Origin: Dendrocalamus latiflorus
Lineage: Eukaryota; Streptophyta; Magnoliopsida; Poales; Poaceae
Length of the DNA stretch: 64,000 nucleotides
Reading direction: 5' to 3'
Assembly (NCBI GenBank): GCA_017311315.1
Contig: CM029617.1
Span: 1-64,000, forward strand
This document shows, one piece after another, positions 43,425 through 55,736 of the stretch (positions within the stretch are counted from its first letter, which is position 1; each line of letters opens with the position of its first letter). The translations under genes were made by a program, and so were the position numbers. The notes below the pieces were generated by a model. The model worked only from the letters and a program-made list of their open reading frames with translations, was not told the origin of the DNA and searched no databases.

Positions 43425-46240
43425 ATTGCCCTACCTTCAAAAGAGTGCTCGCGAAGAGCGGGCGCTTGCGGCGTAGGCCGAGGCACCACGCACGCGGAGG
43501 CGAGGAGGCGAGACCGCCGTTCCCCTACCTTCAAAAAGAGTGCCTGCGAAGAGCGGGCGCTTGCGGCGCAGGCCGAGGGCACTACGCACGCGGAGGTAGA
43601 GAGGCGAAGACGCCGTTCCCCTACCTTCAAAGAGAGTGCCCGCGAGAGCGGGCGCTTGCGGCGTAGGCCGAGGGCACTACGCATGCGGAGGCAAGGAGGC
43701 GAGACCGCCGTTCCCCTACCTTCAAAAAGAGTGCCCGCGAAGAGTGGGCGCTTGCGGTGTAGACCGAGGGCACTACGCACGCGGAGGTAGAGAGGCGAAG
43801 GCGCCGTTCCCCTACCTTCAAAGAGGAGTGCCCGCGAAGAGCGGCGCTTGCGGCGTAGGCCGAGGGCACTACGCTCGCGGAGGCAAGGAGGCGAGACTGC
43901 CGTTCCCCTACCTTCAAAAAGAGTGCCCGCGAAGAGCGGGCGCCTTGCGGCGTAGACTGAGGGCACTACGCACGCGGAGGTAGAGAGGCGAAGGCGCCAT
44001 TCCCCTACCTTCAAAGAGAGTGCCCGCGAAGAGCGGGGCGCTTGCGGCGTAGGCCGAAGGCACTACGCACGCGGAGGCAAGGAGGCGAGGACCGCCGTTC
44101 CCCCTACCTTCAAAAAGAGTGCCCGCGTAGAGCGGGCACTTGCAGCGTAGACCGAGGGTACTACGCACGCGGAGGTAGAGAGGCGAAGGCGCCGTTCCCC
44201 TACCTTTAAAATAGTGCCCGCGAAGAGCGGGCGCTTGCAGGCGTATGCTGAGGGCACTGCGCGACCGCGGAGGTAGAGAGGCGAAGGCGCCGTTCCCCTA
44301 CCTTCAAAGAGAGTGCCCGCGAAGAGCGGGCGCTTGCGGCGTAGGCCGAAGGCACTACGCACGCAGAGGCATGGAGGGCAGACCGCCGTTCCCCTACCTT
44401 CAAAAAGAGTGCCCGCGAAGAGCGGGCGCTTGCGGCGTAGACCGAGGGCACTACGCACGCGGAGGTAGAGAGGCGAAGGCGCCGTTCCCCTACCTTCAAA
44501 GAGAGTGCCCGCGAAGAGCGGGCGCTTGCGGCGTAGGCCGAAGGCACTACGCACGCGGAGGCAAGGAGGCGAGACCGCCGTTCCCCTACCTTCAAAAAGA
44601 GTGCCCGCGAAGAGCGGGCGCTTTTGCGGCGTAGACCGAGGGTACTACACCACGCGGAGGTAGAGAGGCGAAGGCGCCGTTCCCCTACCTTTAAAATAGT
44701 GCCCGCGAAGAGCAGGCGCTTGCGTCGTATGCCGAGGGCACTGCGCACGCGGAGGTAGAGAGGCGAAGGCGCCGTTCCCCTACCTTCAAAGAGAGTGCCG
44801 CGAAGAGCGGGCGCTTTGCGGCGTAGGCCGAGGGCACTACGCACGCGGAGGCCAAGGAGGCGATACCGCCGTTCCCCTACCTTCAAAAAGAGTGCCCGCG
44901 AAGAGCGGGCGCTCTGCGGCGTAGACCGAGGGCACTACGCACGCGGAGGTAGAGAGGCGAAGGCGCCGTTCCCCTACCTTCAAAGAGGGTGCCCGCGAAG
45001 AGCGGGCGCTTGCGGCGTAGGCCGACGGCACTACGCACGCGGAGGCAAGGAGGCGAGGACCGCGTTCGCCTACCTTCAAAAAGAGTGCCCGCGAAGAGCG
45101 GGCGCTTGCGGCGTAGACCGAGTGTACTACGCACGCGGAGGTAGAGAGGCGAAGGCGCCGTTCCCCTACCTTTAAAAATAGTGCCCGCGAAGAGGCGGGC
45201 GCTTGCGGCGTATGCCGAGGGCACTGCGCACGCGGAGGTAGAGAGGCGAAGGCGCCGTTCCCCTACCTTCAAAGAGAGTGCCCGCGAAGAGCGGGCGCTT
45301 GCGACGTAGGCCGAAGGCACTACGCACGCGGAAGGCAAGGAGGCGAGACCGCCGTTCCCCTACCTTCAAAAAGAGTGCCCGCGAAGAGCGGGCGCTTGCG
45401 GCGTAGGACCGAGGGCACAACGCACGCGAGGTAGAGAGGCGAAGGCGCCGTTTCCCTACCTTTAAAATAGTGCCCGCGAAGAGCGGGCGCTTGCGGCGTA
45501 TGCGAGGGCACTACGCACGCGGAGGTAGAGATGGCGAAGGCCGCCGTTCCCCTACCTTCAAAGAGAGTGCCCGCGGAAGAGCGGGCGCTTGCGGCGTAGG
45601 CCGAAGGCACTACGCACGCGGAGGCAAGGAGGCGAGACCGCCGTCTCCCTACCTTCAAAAAGAGTGCCCGCGAAGAGCGGGCGCTTGCGGCGTAGGACCG
45701 AGGGCACTACGCACGCGGAGGTAGAGAGGCGAAGGCGTCGTTTCCCTACCTTTAAAAATAGTGCCCGCGAAGAGCGGCGCTTGCGGCGTATGCCGAGGGC
45801 ACTACGCACGCGGAGGTAGAGAGGCGAAGCGCCGTTCCCCTACCTTCAAAGAGAGTGCCCGCGAAGAGCGGGCGCTTGCGGCGTAGGCCGAAGGCACTTA
45901 CGCACGCGGAGGCAAGGAGGCGAGACCGCCGTTCCCTACCTTCAAAAAGAGTGCCCGCGAAGAGCGGGCGCTTGCAGCGTAGACCGAGGGCACTACGCAC
46001 GCGGAGGTAGAGAGGCGAAGGCGTCGTTCCCCTACCTTTAAAAATAGTGCCCGCGAAGAGCGGGCGCTTGCGGCGTATGCCGAGGGCACTACGCAGGCGG
46101 AGGTAGAGAGGTGAAGGCGCCGTTCCCCTACCTTCAAAGAGAGTGCCCACGAAGAGCGGACGCTTGCGGCGTAGGCCGAGGGCACTACGCACGCGGAGGC
46201 AAGGAGGCAGAGGACCGCCGTTCCCCTACTTTAAAAATTC
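43425..46240. repeat. Tandem array 2: about 29 units of ~96 bp with a three-type order
   Basis: The phrase CCCCTACCTT recurs about every 96 bases from 43429 to 46226. Each unit carries the small palindrome GCCCGCGAAGAGCGGGC. Three subtypes (TTCAAAAAGAG, TTTAAAATAG and TTCAAAGAGAG after CCTACC) follow one another in a fixed order over much of the array, a higher-order repeat of about 290 bp. Confidence 0.93.
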
Positions 46241-46339
46241 ACGGTGCACTCCCTGGTGCAACGCGCGCGATGGCGCGATATCCCACGTGGTGCGCCGCCT
46301 AAAGCGAGGCACTCCCTAGTGTCTCGGCCGTGTCGCAAT

Positions 46340-47245
46340 TTACGACTTAATTTATAGTCCGTAGACTTGCGCTGTGCGGGAGGCGTATCTCGACGTTACA
46401 CCTTAATTTATAGTCCGTAGACTCGCGCGTGCGGAGGGCGGACCTCGACGCTACGTCTTATTTAAAGTCCGTAGACTGGTGCGTGCGGAGGCGGACCTCG
46501 ACGCTACGTCTTAATTTATAGTCCGTAGACTCGCGCGTGCGGAGGCGGACCTCGACGCTACGTCTTATTTAAAGTACCGTAGACTGGTGCGTGCGGAGGC
46601 GTACCTCGACGCTACGTCTTAATTTATACTCTGTAGAGTGCGCGCGGAGGCGTCCCCCCGTTGCGTCTTATTTAAACTCGTAGACTCGCGCATGCGGAGG
46701 CGGACCTCGACGCTACGTCTTATTTAAAGTCCGTAGACTGGTGCGTGCGGAGGCGGACCTCGACGCTACGGCTTAATTTATAGTCCGTAGACTCGCGCGT
46801 GCGGAGGCGGACCTCGACGCTACGTCTTATTTAAAGTCCGTAGACTGGTGCGTGCGGAGGCGTACCTCGACGCTACGTCTTAATTTATAGTCCGTAGACT
46901 CGCGCGTGCGGAGGCGGACCACGACGCTACGTCTTATTTAAAGTTCGTAGACTGGTGCGTGCGGAGGCATACCTCGACGCTACGTCTTAATTTATAGTCC
47001 GTAGACTCGCGCGTGCGGAGGCGGACCTCGACGCTACGTCTTATTTAAAGTCCGTAGACTGGTGCGTGCGGAGGCGTACCTCGACGCTATGTCTTAATTT
47101 ATAGTCCGTAGACTCGCGCGTGCGGAGGCGGACCTCGACGCTACGTCTTATTTAAAGTCTGTAGACTGGTGCGTGCGGAGGCGGACCTCGACGCTACGTC
47201 TTAATTTATAGTCCGTAGACTCGCGCGTGCGGAAGCAAGCTCAAC
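46340..47245. repeat. Tandem array 3: about 17 units of ~55 bp in alternating pairs
   Basis: Units contain GTCCGTAGACT and GACCTCGACGCTACG. Two subtypes alternate (TTAATTTATAG with CTCGCGCGTG; TTATTTAAAG with CTGGTGCGTG), a dimeric higher-order repeat of about 109 bp. Confidence 0.93.
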
Positions 47246-47969
47246 TCTACGTCTTTAAAATAAAAAAATAAGGACCAAAATAGAGGCATCAAAGAAATGG
47301 CCGAAGATTTGCGCCAACAAAATGCTCCAGAATGCAGCACCGGAAAAGCAAACATGGCCAAATCAAATGCTCTTAGAATGGAATTGCTGGCGCAATAAAT
47401 GATTTGATGAACAAGCGTTACTTTAATGCCATGCCGCGAGAATCACATGCAGTACATACCAGACGGGACGGTGGCGCCGTGGAGTAGACTCCGCAGGTGC
47501 GAGGATCCTGACTGCGCGGAGCTGGTGGAGGCCTCGTCGTGAGGTGCGGAGTCTGGGGGCATCGCGGGGCTGGGCGAGGACGCGCCGAGTCGAGACCGCC
47601 GGCCGAGGTCTCGGATGATGCTGGCTTCGCCTGCGTGAGGCTCATTGCATGAATGAATGCTTCGTTTCGGTTCTGGGTGCGCGCATCTCCGTCAAGGATC
47701 CGACACGAAGTCCCACTGCGGCGATATCGGAGACGACTTTGCCGTCGGGGAGGCCTGCATGCAAGAGCTCACCGACAAGGAGGTTGTAGAGCCGGCCGGC
47801 TTCTGCAGTCCTACACTACGCTGGCAGAGACTTCGGAGCACCCGTCGTCTTCGTAGTGCGACACAGTTGGAAGCTCCTGGGAGGCAGCGCAGACACGTCG
47901 AAGCGAAGGCCCATCCTCCTGCACGCCGTGCCTGGCTCTGCACCGTCTCCGCGCGCAACCTCCACACGA
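47246..47969. other. Unique GC-rich internal DNA of the 14.1-kb LTR element
   Basis: No retroviral-type domain is visible on either strand. Short ORFs overlap in several frames, as expected of GC-rich non-coding DNA. Confidence 0.5.
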
Positions 47970-47974
47970 GACTC

Positions 47975-48356
47975 TGTTGGAATCGAGCCCAAGGATTCGC
48001 TCACAATCTCACAATTTCTCTCGGGTGGTGATTTTCAGATTTGCTACAGTTCTTCGTCAGAGAAACTGAAGAACTGAAGACATACAGATTGGGGGCAACT
48101 TTCTCCGTGATTCAATTCAGAAAACTTAGACAGTTTACAAGTAAAATGGAACTTAGTTACTAGGATCCACACAACCCGTGATCCACAAATCTAGGAACCA
48201 AAACGTTGCAACACCGCACGACTAAACAAATGGGAATGGTTCAACTGAACCTGAAAATGCGCTGCTACTCCAACTGAAGTCTGCGCTGTTATTTGAAGTC
48301 CGAACGACTTGAGCCTTCGCGCCTTCTAACTGAAATGTCAGGATTACTAGCTCACA
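47975..48356 (-). repeat. Copia 3' LTR (382 bp)
   Basis: Nearly identical to 52662-53026, apart from 16 extra bases bounded by the direct repeat GATCCACA and a few one-base indels. Confidence 0.93.
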
Positions 48357-48387
48357 GTCTCCCCCTTAATCCTGACCTGGTTCCAAA

Positions 48388-51300
48388 TCACGAACGCCAA
48401 GTTGTTGTCTCATAGCAGCCAATTTCACTCCAGACATTGCCTTTGTCAAAGGATCGGCACGCTGTTCTCCCTGTATGCACGAACTCCACTTTGATCTGCC
48501 CTCTCTCGACACATTCCCTTATGAAATGGAATTTGGTGTCTATGTGTTTACTTCGACCATGAAACACAGGATTCTTCATGAGAGCAATTGCCGATCGGTT
48601 ATCAACAAACAATGTTACTGGCTTCTCCTCCAAACCAGTAAGTTCACTGATCAGGCTCCTCAACCACAGCGCTTGACAGGCTGCTGCTGTTGCCGCCATG
48701 AATTCAGCCTCGCACGATGACAAAGCCACCGTCTTCTGCTCTGTGAATTCCATGACACCAGGTTGCCGTTCAGGTAAAAGGCCATTCCACCAGTGCTTCT
48801 TCTCCCTCGGGATCACCAGCCAAATCGTTGTCCGAGTAACCACAGAGGTTTACTTCTTGACTTCCCTTCTCATATACAATTCCAAAGTGCATAGTTCCCT
48901 TCAGATACCGAAGGATTTGTTTGATCGCCTTGTGGTGTAGGATTGTCGGTCTCTCCATGTATCTACTAGCTACCCCGACTGCAAATGATAAATCTGGGCG
49001 TGTATTTAGTAGATACCTGAGACATCCGATGATGCGTCTATATTCCGTGGAATCCACTGGAGTGCCATCTGAATCTTTATGTAATTGCAGCTTGAGTTCC
49101 ATCGGGTACTTTGTCGGATTGCAATTCTCCATCCCGAATTCCGACAAAATCTTCTGGGCATAGGCTGTTTGCTTCAGAAGAATCCGATCCTTTTGCTGCT
49201 CTACCTCGATTCCCAGATAATATGAGAGGAGTCCCAAGTCACTCATCTCAAACTCATTCATCATCTGCCTCTTGAATTTCTTCACTTCCTCGGCATTTCC
49301 TCCAGTTACCACCAGATCATCAACATATACTCCGACAATCACATTGGATTCACCTTCCCCTCTGGTATACACAACCTGCTCTTGAGAGCATTTCTTGAAG
49401 CCAATCTCCTTAAGACTTCTGTCCAGCCGTGTGTTCCATGCCCGGGGAGCTTGCCTCAATCCATAAAGTGCTCTTGACAGTTTGTACACTTTATGTCTTT
49501 GATCTTGTACTTCAAATCCTTCCGGCTGGTTGACGTAGACTTCTTCCTCCAATTCCCCATTGAGAAAGGCTATCTTGACATCTAAGTGGTGCACTTCCCA
49601 GCTCCTACTCGCAGCAAGTGCAAGGATGATTCTTACTGTATCCATCCTGGCAACCGGAGCAAAAACCTCTTCAAAATCAATACCTGGCCTTTGCACATAA
49701 CCCTTTGCCACTAACCTTGCCTTGTGTTTGACAACTTTCCCATCTGCATCCTTCTTCAGTTTGAAAACCCACTTCAATCCAATTGGTTTCTGTCCAGAAG
49801 GCAGATCTGTCAAGGTCCAGGTGTTATTTTTCTCAATGGATTCCAGTTCCCTTTCCATTGCTTCATACCAACAAGCTTCAGTTGCAGCTTCTCTGAAATT
49901 TGTTGGTTCTTCTGACAGTGCCAGCATTGCCTCACCTTCTTCTCCATAATCTATGGTTGTCTCTTCAGTATCTGCATAAATATCAGTAAGAGAACGGAGT
50001 CGAATTGGACCATCATGGGACTCAGGTGAAAATGACTCTGAAGGTGTTGTCGGTACTGGACTGCTTGCTGGTGAAAGATTTGGGCTTGCTGCTTCCATCG
50101 CTGCTTCCACCGTTGTCGGACAAGGAGAGTTTTCAGATATCCCTCCTGCCCCGTCCGACAACGCACCTGCTGAACCCGTCCCAGCTCCTGCTGTTGCTGG
50201 TGTTTCAACTGAGCTGATCTCCTCCATGACAATGAATTCTGACAATTCAACTCCACCTTCAACCTCATGATCCCATCTCCACTCTAGATCTTCTTGGAAC
50301 ACTACATCCCTGCTCACTCTCAGTTTACCTTGGCTGGGATCAAATAGTCGGTGGGCTTTGCAACCCTCTTCTACCCCGAGATATACCATGGGTGAGCTTC
50401 TGTCATCAAGTTTCTTGATGTGTGGAGCTGCATTCTTCACATATGCCGTACACCCAAACACCCTGAGATGTCCCAAGTGTGGTTTTCTTCCCTCCATAGC
50501 CTCAAATGGAGTACCTTTTCCTAATGCTTTGGTTGGAAGCCGATTCAACAGATACACTGAGTGTCTCACTGCCTCCCCCCAAAACCTTGCTGGCATATGC
50601 ATACTCTTCAGCAGGGACCTTGTCATGGCCATCACAGTTCGGTTCCGCCGTTCTACCACACCGTTTTGCTGTGGTGTGTAGGGGGCTGTGACATGTCGCT
50701 CAATACCTTCATCTTCACAGAACCGGTTGAAGTCTGCTGATATAAACTCCCCACCCCTGTCTGTCCGCAGTGTTCTGATCTTGTGCCCGGTCTTGTTCTC
50801 AGCCAAGGTCCTGAACTTCTTAAATACTTGTAGAGTGTCACTCTTTGCTGCTAATGTGTAGACCCACATCCACTGAGTGCAGTCATCTACTATCAAGAAG
50901 AAATATTTGCTACCAGCCAGGGTACATGGGGAAATTGGTCCACACAAATCAGCATGAAGGAGTTCAAGGGGTCTCTGTGCTCTGAAATTTACCTGCTGTG
51001 GGAATGGCAACCTTGCTTGCTTGGCAATCACACATGCCTCACACAGCCTATTTGGCCTGCATATCAGGGGCACACCCACTGCCAACTCCTTCTCCCCTAT
51101 GAGCTTCAAGTCACCAAAATTGATGTGTCCTAGCCTTGCGTGCCACAGCCATGATGGATCTTCAAGACTTGTCAGCAAACATACTGCTCTGGAGGTCTTC
51201 AGGTTTATCTTGTACAACCGATTTTGTGTCCTCTTCACACACATCAACAATTTCCCACTATTGTCAATTACCTTCATATTCCCTCCAACCAAATGCACCT

Positions 51301-51670
51301 CAATCCCTTCTTCAGTCAGTTGACCAATACTGATTATGTTACTACATAAATCAGGGATATAATATACCTCTTTAAGGATCTTCTGGTCTCCATTCTTGCA
51401 GTCAAAAACAATTGTTCCTTTGCCCTTGATCCTGACGAAAGATCCATCACCGAACTTCACTCTTCCAGTGACAGCTTCATCTAGCTCTTGGAACTTGTCT
51501 CTGTGGCCAGTCATATGATTACTAGCCCCATTATCAAGGTACCATAAATCTGACTCTTCAAGGCTTTTGCTGCCGAGGTGCAATTCTGGCGCCAACTTTT
51601 CTTCACTGAGCAGTACTTCACCTTGCCGCTCCTGAACACAACTCTTCTCCTCATGGGACACTAGCAGCAT
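48388..51670 (-). pseudogene. Copia pol: protease, integrase, reverse transcriptase, RNase H
   Basis: In order on the minus strand: protease active-site motif WYLDNGASNHMTG, GAG-pre-integrase with HxxxH/CxxC (LWHARLGHINF, CEACVIAKQ), integrase with D,D(35)E signatures (LHADLCGPIS, YTPQQNGVVERRNRT), reverse transcriptase (KWVFKLKKD, HHLDVKIAFLNGEL, GVYVDDLVVTGG) and RNase H (GYSDNDLAGD, ALSSCEAEFMAAT, FVDNRSAIALMKN). The frame is open from 51670 to 48770, then shifts at least twice near 48830-48780 inside RNase H and again near 48460. These shifts disable RNase H. The element looks young otherwise. Confidence 0.92.
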
Positions 51671-51736
51671 AAGTGCGGGCTCTTCTTCAGACGTTCGAGT
51701 GAGGTGAGCCTCTTCATCGCGCTTCTTGCTCCGGCA

Positions 51737-52609
51737 CTACGAGGCATAATGGCCCATATTCTTGCAAGAGTAGCATTTGATATGACTCTTGTCACGGGGG
51801 CCATTTCCAGTGCCACTGCTACCAGTGCCATCTTGACGTGATGCACCACGGCCCGAGTTCCCTCTGTCGTGCCCACGCCCGCGCCCTTTGCCACGGTCAG
51901 TTGAGCCAGATCCGCGTCCCTTCCCTCCTGAAGAACCCTCGGCATTGTCACCCTTTTGCCGCGCCTGCCACTCTGCATATGTCAACAGGAGTTGGCCTTG
52001 GGCATTGCCGCTGCGCTGCCGAGCTGATCGTTCCTCATAAGCCTTGAGCCGACCAATTGCTTCTTCGAACGCCATCGTCTCGAGATCGTAAAATTGCTCG
52101 ATCCCGGCGACAACGTTGAGAAACTTGTCGGGTACAGAGTCGAGTAGTTTCTTCACAAGAACAGAATCAGCAATTGTCTCACCGAGAGAGGTAAACTTAC
52201 TGGACAGTGTGCTGATTTTTCCGGCGAACTCATCAATCGACTCGGTTTCTGACATCCGAAGGGCGTCGAATTCACTCTTCAAAGTCTGCGCACGGGCCTT
52301 CTTCACTCGGTCCGCTCCCAAATACCGGGTCTTGAGGCTGCTCCAGATCTCCCGTGCCGTCTTCTTCTTCGCGATCTGCAAGAGGACGTCCTCGGGAACA
52401 CATTGTAACAGATGCGCCCGAGCTATTTTGTCCTTCTTCACATCCACCACAACTCCTTCCGCTGGCTCCACTGCCTCCCATACACCCTGGGCGTCGAGGA
52501 TAGCCTCCAACCTGATCGCCCATACGGTGTAATTCCCGGAGTTCAGCATTGGCGTATGAAACGGCGTACTGCCGCTCTCCTTCCCCGCCATGTGTGGAAT
52601 CATCGCCAT
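51737..52609 (-). pseudogene. Copia gag with zinc knuckle, ended by an in-frame TAG
   Basis: A 290-residue frame starting at 52609, about 50 bases inside the 5' LTR. It has the UBN2-type gag domain (NYTVWAIRLEAILDAQGVW, LKTRYLGADRVKKARAQ, ERSARQRSGNAQGQ) and a Gly/Arg-rich basic stretch. It then enters a CCHC zinc knuckle (CYSCKNMGHYAS). A TAG at 51739-51737 sits just before the final Cys codon of the knuckle; the same frame continues into pol at 51670. Confidence 0.9.
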
Positions 52610-52661
52610 TTCTGCGGACCTGAGAATTGTGTAGTGTATGCCCTGATGCTCTGATACCAGA

Positions 52662-53026
52662 TGTTGGAATCGAGCCCAAGGATTCGCTCACAATCTCACA
52701 ATTTCTCTCGGGTGGTGATTTTCAGATTTGCTACAGTTCTTCGTCAGAGAAACTGAAGAACTGAAGACATACAGATTGGGGCAACTTTCTCCGTGATTCA
52801 ATTCAGAAAACTTAGACAGTTTACAAGTAAAATGGAACTTAGTTACTAGGATCCACAAATCTAGGAACCAAAACGTGCAACACCGCACGACTAAAACAAA
52901 TGGGAATGGTTCAACTGAACCTGAAAATGCGCTGCTACTCCAACTGAAGTCTGCGCTGTTATTTGAAGTCCGAACGACTTGAGCCTTCGCGCCTTCTAAC
53001 TGAAATGTCAGGATTACTAGCTCACA
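52662..53026 (-). repeat. Copia 5' LTR (365 bp)
   Basis: Partner of 47975-48356. The primer site adjoins it on the minus strand, which fixes the direction of the element. Confidence 0.93.
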
Positions 53027-53031
53027 GACTC

Positions 53032-55716
53032 GGCCCGGCCGAAGTCCAGTGAAGCCTCCGCACGTAACCTACCTACTCGTGGAGGCTGGGCGTTGTGCGG
53101 AGACTCGGCGCGAAGGCCCGACGCAGAGGTTCTACTTCGCGCGGAAACTCGAGGAAGCCCGTCGTGTGGGCTCGACACGTGTCGGCGAGATCGGCGCCGC
53201 GGAGCTGCGGCGCAGAGGGCTCCTGCTCGGGGAAGACTTAGCCGATGCATATTTGGCTCGGAGATGCGCGGAGTCACCGTATACGCGAATCCGTCAATCG
53301 CGCGGAGCTACCGTAGACGTGGATCCATCCCTTGCGCGGAGCCACCGTAGACGTTGATCCGTCCCTTGCGCTCCAGCTCGTGCGCGTCCCGGCATGGAGC
53401 TGCGGCCGGAGGCGGAGACTACGCGCAGCGCCAAGCGAAGGTCGGGACTTCGCACGCGGAGTCTGACGCTGTGCATGCAACGTCTGAGCGAAGGTCGCGG
53501 TCCAGCCTCCGGGAGCCTTTGAACAGGAACACGCGTAGTTTGGCGGAGTCGTTGTCCGCTTGCGGAGCCCTGGGACTTCGTCGCGGAGCTCGACGTGGCG
53601 AAGGCCGTCTTCGGGGAGCTCGGCGTCGTGGAGTCGGAGCGAAGCCCGAGGCACTGGCGTGCAGTCTGCGCGGAGGCCGGGGACAAGGTCCATCGTGCGG
53701 GCACGGGGGCGACACGAAGTAGAGCGTCCCCAAGCATGCATGGACGGATACGTGAGCCTTCCGGGCGGGACGGAGACGATGCGAAGCAGAATGTTGATGC
53801 CGTGGAGCCGAGCGGGGGCCGGAACCACGTGGGGTCGTGGGGTCGGAGTTGTATTCGCCGGCGCGGAGCGGCGCCGTGCTCGCCAACACGACGTTCTCGC
53901 CGGCGTTCCCTGGCTTCAGCCGGAAGAAGCGCGACGCGGTGGGCTCGACGAGCGCCAAGTCGCCGTGCGCCCTGCAGGCGCCCAGCAGCAAGCCGTGGAG
54001 GCAGAGCCTGGCAGTACACGGAGGCGCGCGGAGCCTGAGCACATGCGTGAGCCACGCCAGCTTCATTGAGCAGTGAAGAAGGCTCTCCGAGTAACACGTG
54101 TATGCATGCTTGGACAGCGCGCACGGATGAATATTCCCTTGCTTTGCCGCGCGGAGAGGCTCGGCGCGGAGGCTGGCGTCAGGCGGAGACTCGGCGCGGA
54201 GGCTCGACATCAGGCGGAGACTCGGCGCGTAGGCTCCGACGAGGTAGATGCGGGCTGCGACTCCGCCCTTTGATCGCGTTCGGAGGCTGCAATGTGAAGA
54301 CTGGCAGAGGCCCGATGTTGCATCGCAGCTGTCCTGTGTATCCTCGTCGAGGACCTTGGAGACCCCGCCGAGACCTCGCCAACGCGACTGTGGCGCGGAG
54401 GCTTGGGCTGCGTCGAAGGCGCAGGCTCGGCACGTGTCGGCGAGATCGGTGTTGCGGAGCTGCGGCGCAGGGGCTCCGTGGTCAACCTCGAGCCTGCAGC
54501 TTCCGGTTCCATGGCGCGGGGTCTGGTGCCACGAGGTAGCACGCCGCGTCAGAGTGGTCGACACACGTCCAGCGGAGGCTTGGCTCATCCCTCACCTGCA
54601 TGCCAAAAACCAAGGCGGAGAGCGAGAGGCTTGCGAATGGATGGATACCTGGGCTTTTAAGCTGTACGCATGCATGAAGTTCGCAGGTGGATGTGCCCTG
54701 CATGGGCCGATGGCTATTTCATGCACGCGCGTGAGCGGGGCAGCCGTAGAAGAATGGCCTGAGCCTGGGTGCGCTGGTCCGTCGCTCGCTGCAGACGTCC
54801 TGGGTCATCGCTGTCCGCACGACGGTCTGCAAGCTGGGGCGCCTGGAGGCGTAGTGTCGTCGAGGTCTGCCTGCGGGCGGGTGAATGGAATGACTTGCGT
54901 GCGTACATACGAGACTCCGCCCGGCTTTGCACCCCGCGGAGCCTTCGACCAGTGCGCGGAGATACCGCTCGACGAAGACCTTGACGCGGCGCGGAGTTCA
55001 GCGGAGTCGGCGCGTAGACCCGACCTGGCGAAGGCCGTCTTCGGGAAGCCCGGCGTCGCGGAGTCGGAGCGGTCGCGCCGGCGCAGAGGCGACACGAAGC
55101 CAAGAACATCTCGCAGAGGCTCGATGCTGTGCGAAGACTCGACGCGGAGGCTCGACGTCACGCGGGGCTGAGGTCGGAGACCGGACGTCGTACAAAGACT
55201 CGACGCGGAGGCCGTCTCCGGCGGCGTGGAGGCTTCGGGAGCTCGCATGCGCGCGTGCGGATGGAAATCTCACGGGTATCCCCCGCATGCACACGTAGCA
55301 TCAACTCTTGCCTACACCCGTGAAGCTCTCATTGGCCTCCTTTCAACTTGGACGTCGCTCACTGCAGAGGCTCGCGAGAGAAGACAGGCGACGTAAGACT
55401 TGACGGCGCGTAGGCTTCGGAGGCGAAGCGTCAGGAGGGTTATGCCACCAAGTCGTCCGAGACATCACTTCCCTGCATAACTACCTCGAGCAGAGCGGAG
55501 ATAGCAGCAAAGTAGGCATAAGCGATTCGATCGGATGTATTCAACTTATTACCTACGAAAAATAGCAAAGTATACGGGCAAATCCCGTACACCTTACACA
55601 ACCAGATTCGCTAGATCTGGATCTGGAAAGGAAATAGCGACAAGATAAACTTATCTGTGGTGGGAACTCCTTCGGAGGCAGCCACCTCTAGCGCCCTTTC
55701 GCAGCTTCTCGTTCAG
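53032..55716. other. GC-rich internal DNA of the 14.1-kb LTR element
   Basis: Short phrases such as GGCGGAGACTCGGCGCGGAGGCTCGAC recur irregularly (for example near 54150-54240 and 55130-55210). Two long stretches, near 53580-53650 and 55030-55080, share GGCGAAGGCCGTCTTCGGG, showing internal duplication. Several frames are open because of base composition; none shows a known domain. Confidence 0.5.
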
Positions 55717-55734
55717 TCCCCACGGTCGGCGCCA
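55717..55734 (-). promoter_or_regulatory. Primer-binding site of the 14.1-kb LTR element
   Basis: TGGCGCCGACCGTGGGGA on the minus strand, two bases from the right LTR. It resembles the TGGCGCCGTTGCCGGGGA-type primer sites of plant Gypsy elements. Confidence 0.75.
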
Positions 55735-55736
55735 TC

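Larger units (their letters stand above)
47975..53026 (-). mobile_element. Ty1/Copia LTR retrotransposon (5.05 kb), TSD GACTC
   Basis: LTRs at 47975-48356 and 52662-53026 start TGTTGG and end CTCACA. The TSD is GACTC (47970-47974 and 53027-53031). The primer site TGGTATCAGAGC (initiator tRNA-Met type) lies on the minus strand at 52659-52648, and a polypurine tract AAGGGGGAGAC at about 48367-48357. Gag-pol runs right to left with Copia domain order (integrase before reverse transcriptase). Confidence 0.95.

Noticed and set aside
42405..46302. Dozens of Arg/Ala-rich ORFs on both strands
   Set aside because: They are readings of tandem arrays 1 and 2 inside a non-coding LTR element; frames shift wherever the monomer length changes.
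53017..55323. Long overlapping GC-rich ORFs (up to 389 codons) as possible genes
   Set aside because: They overlap on both strands and several frames, lack domains, and lie inside the non-coding LTR element.
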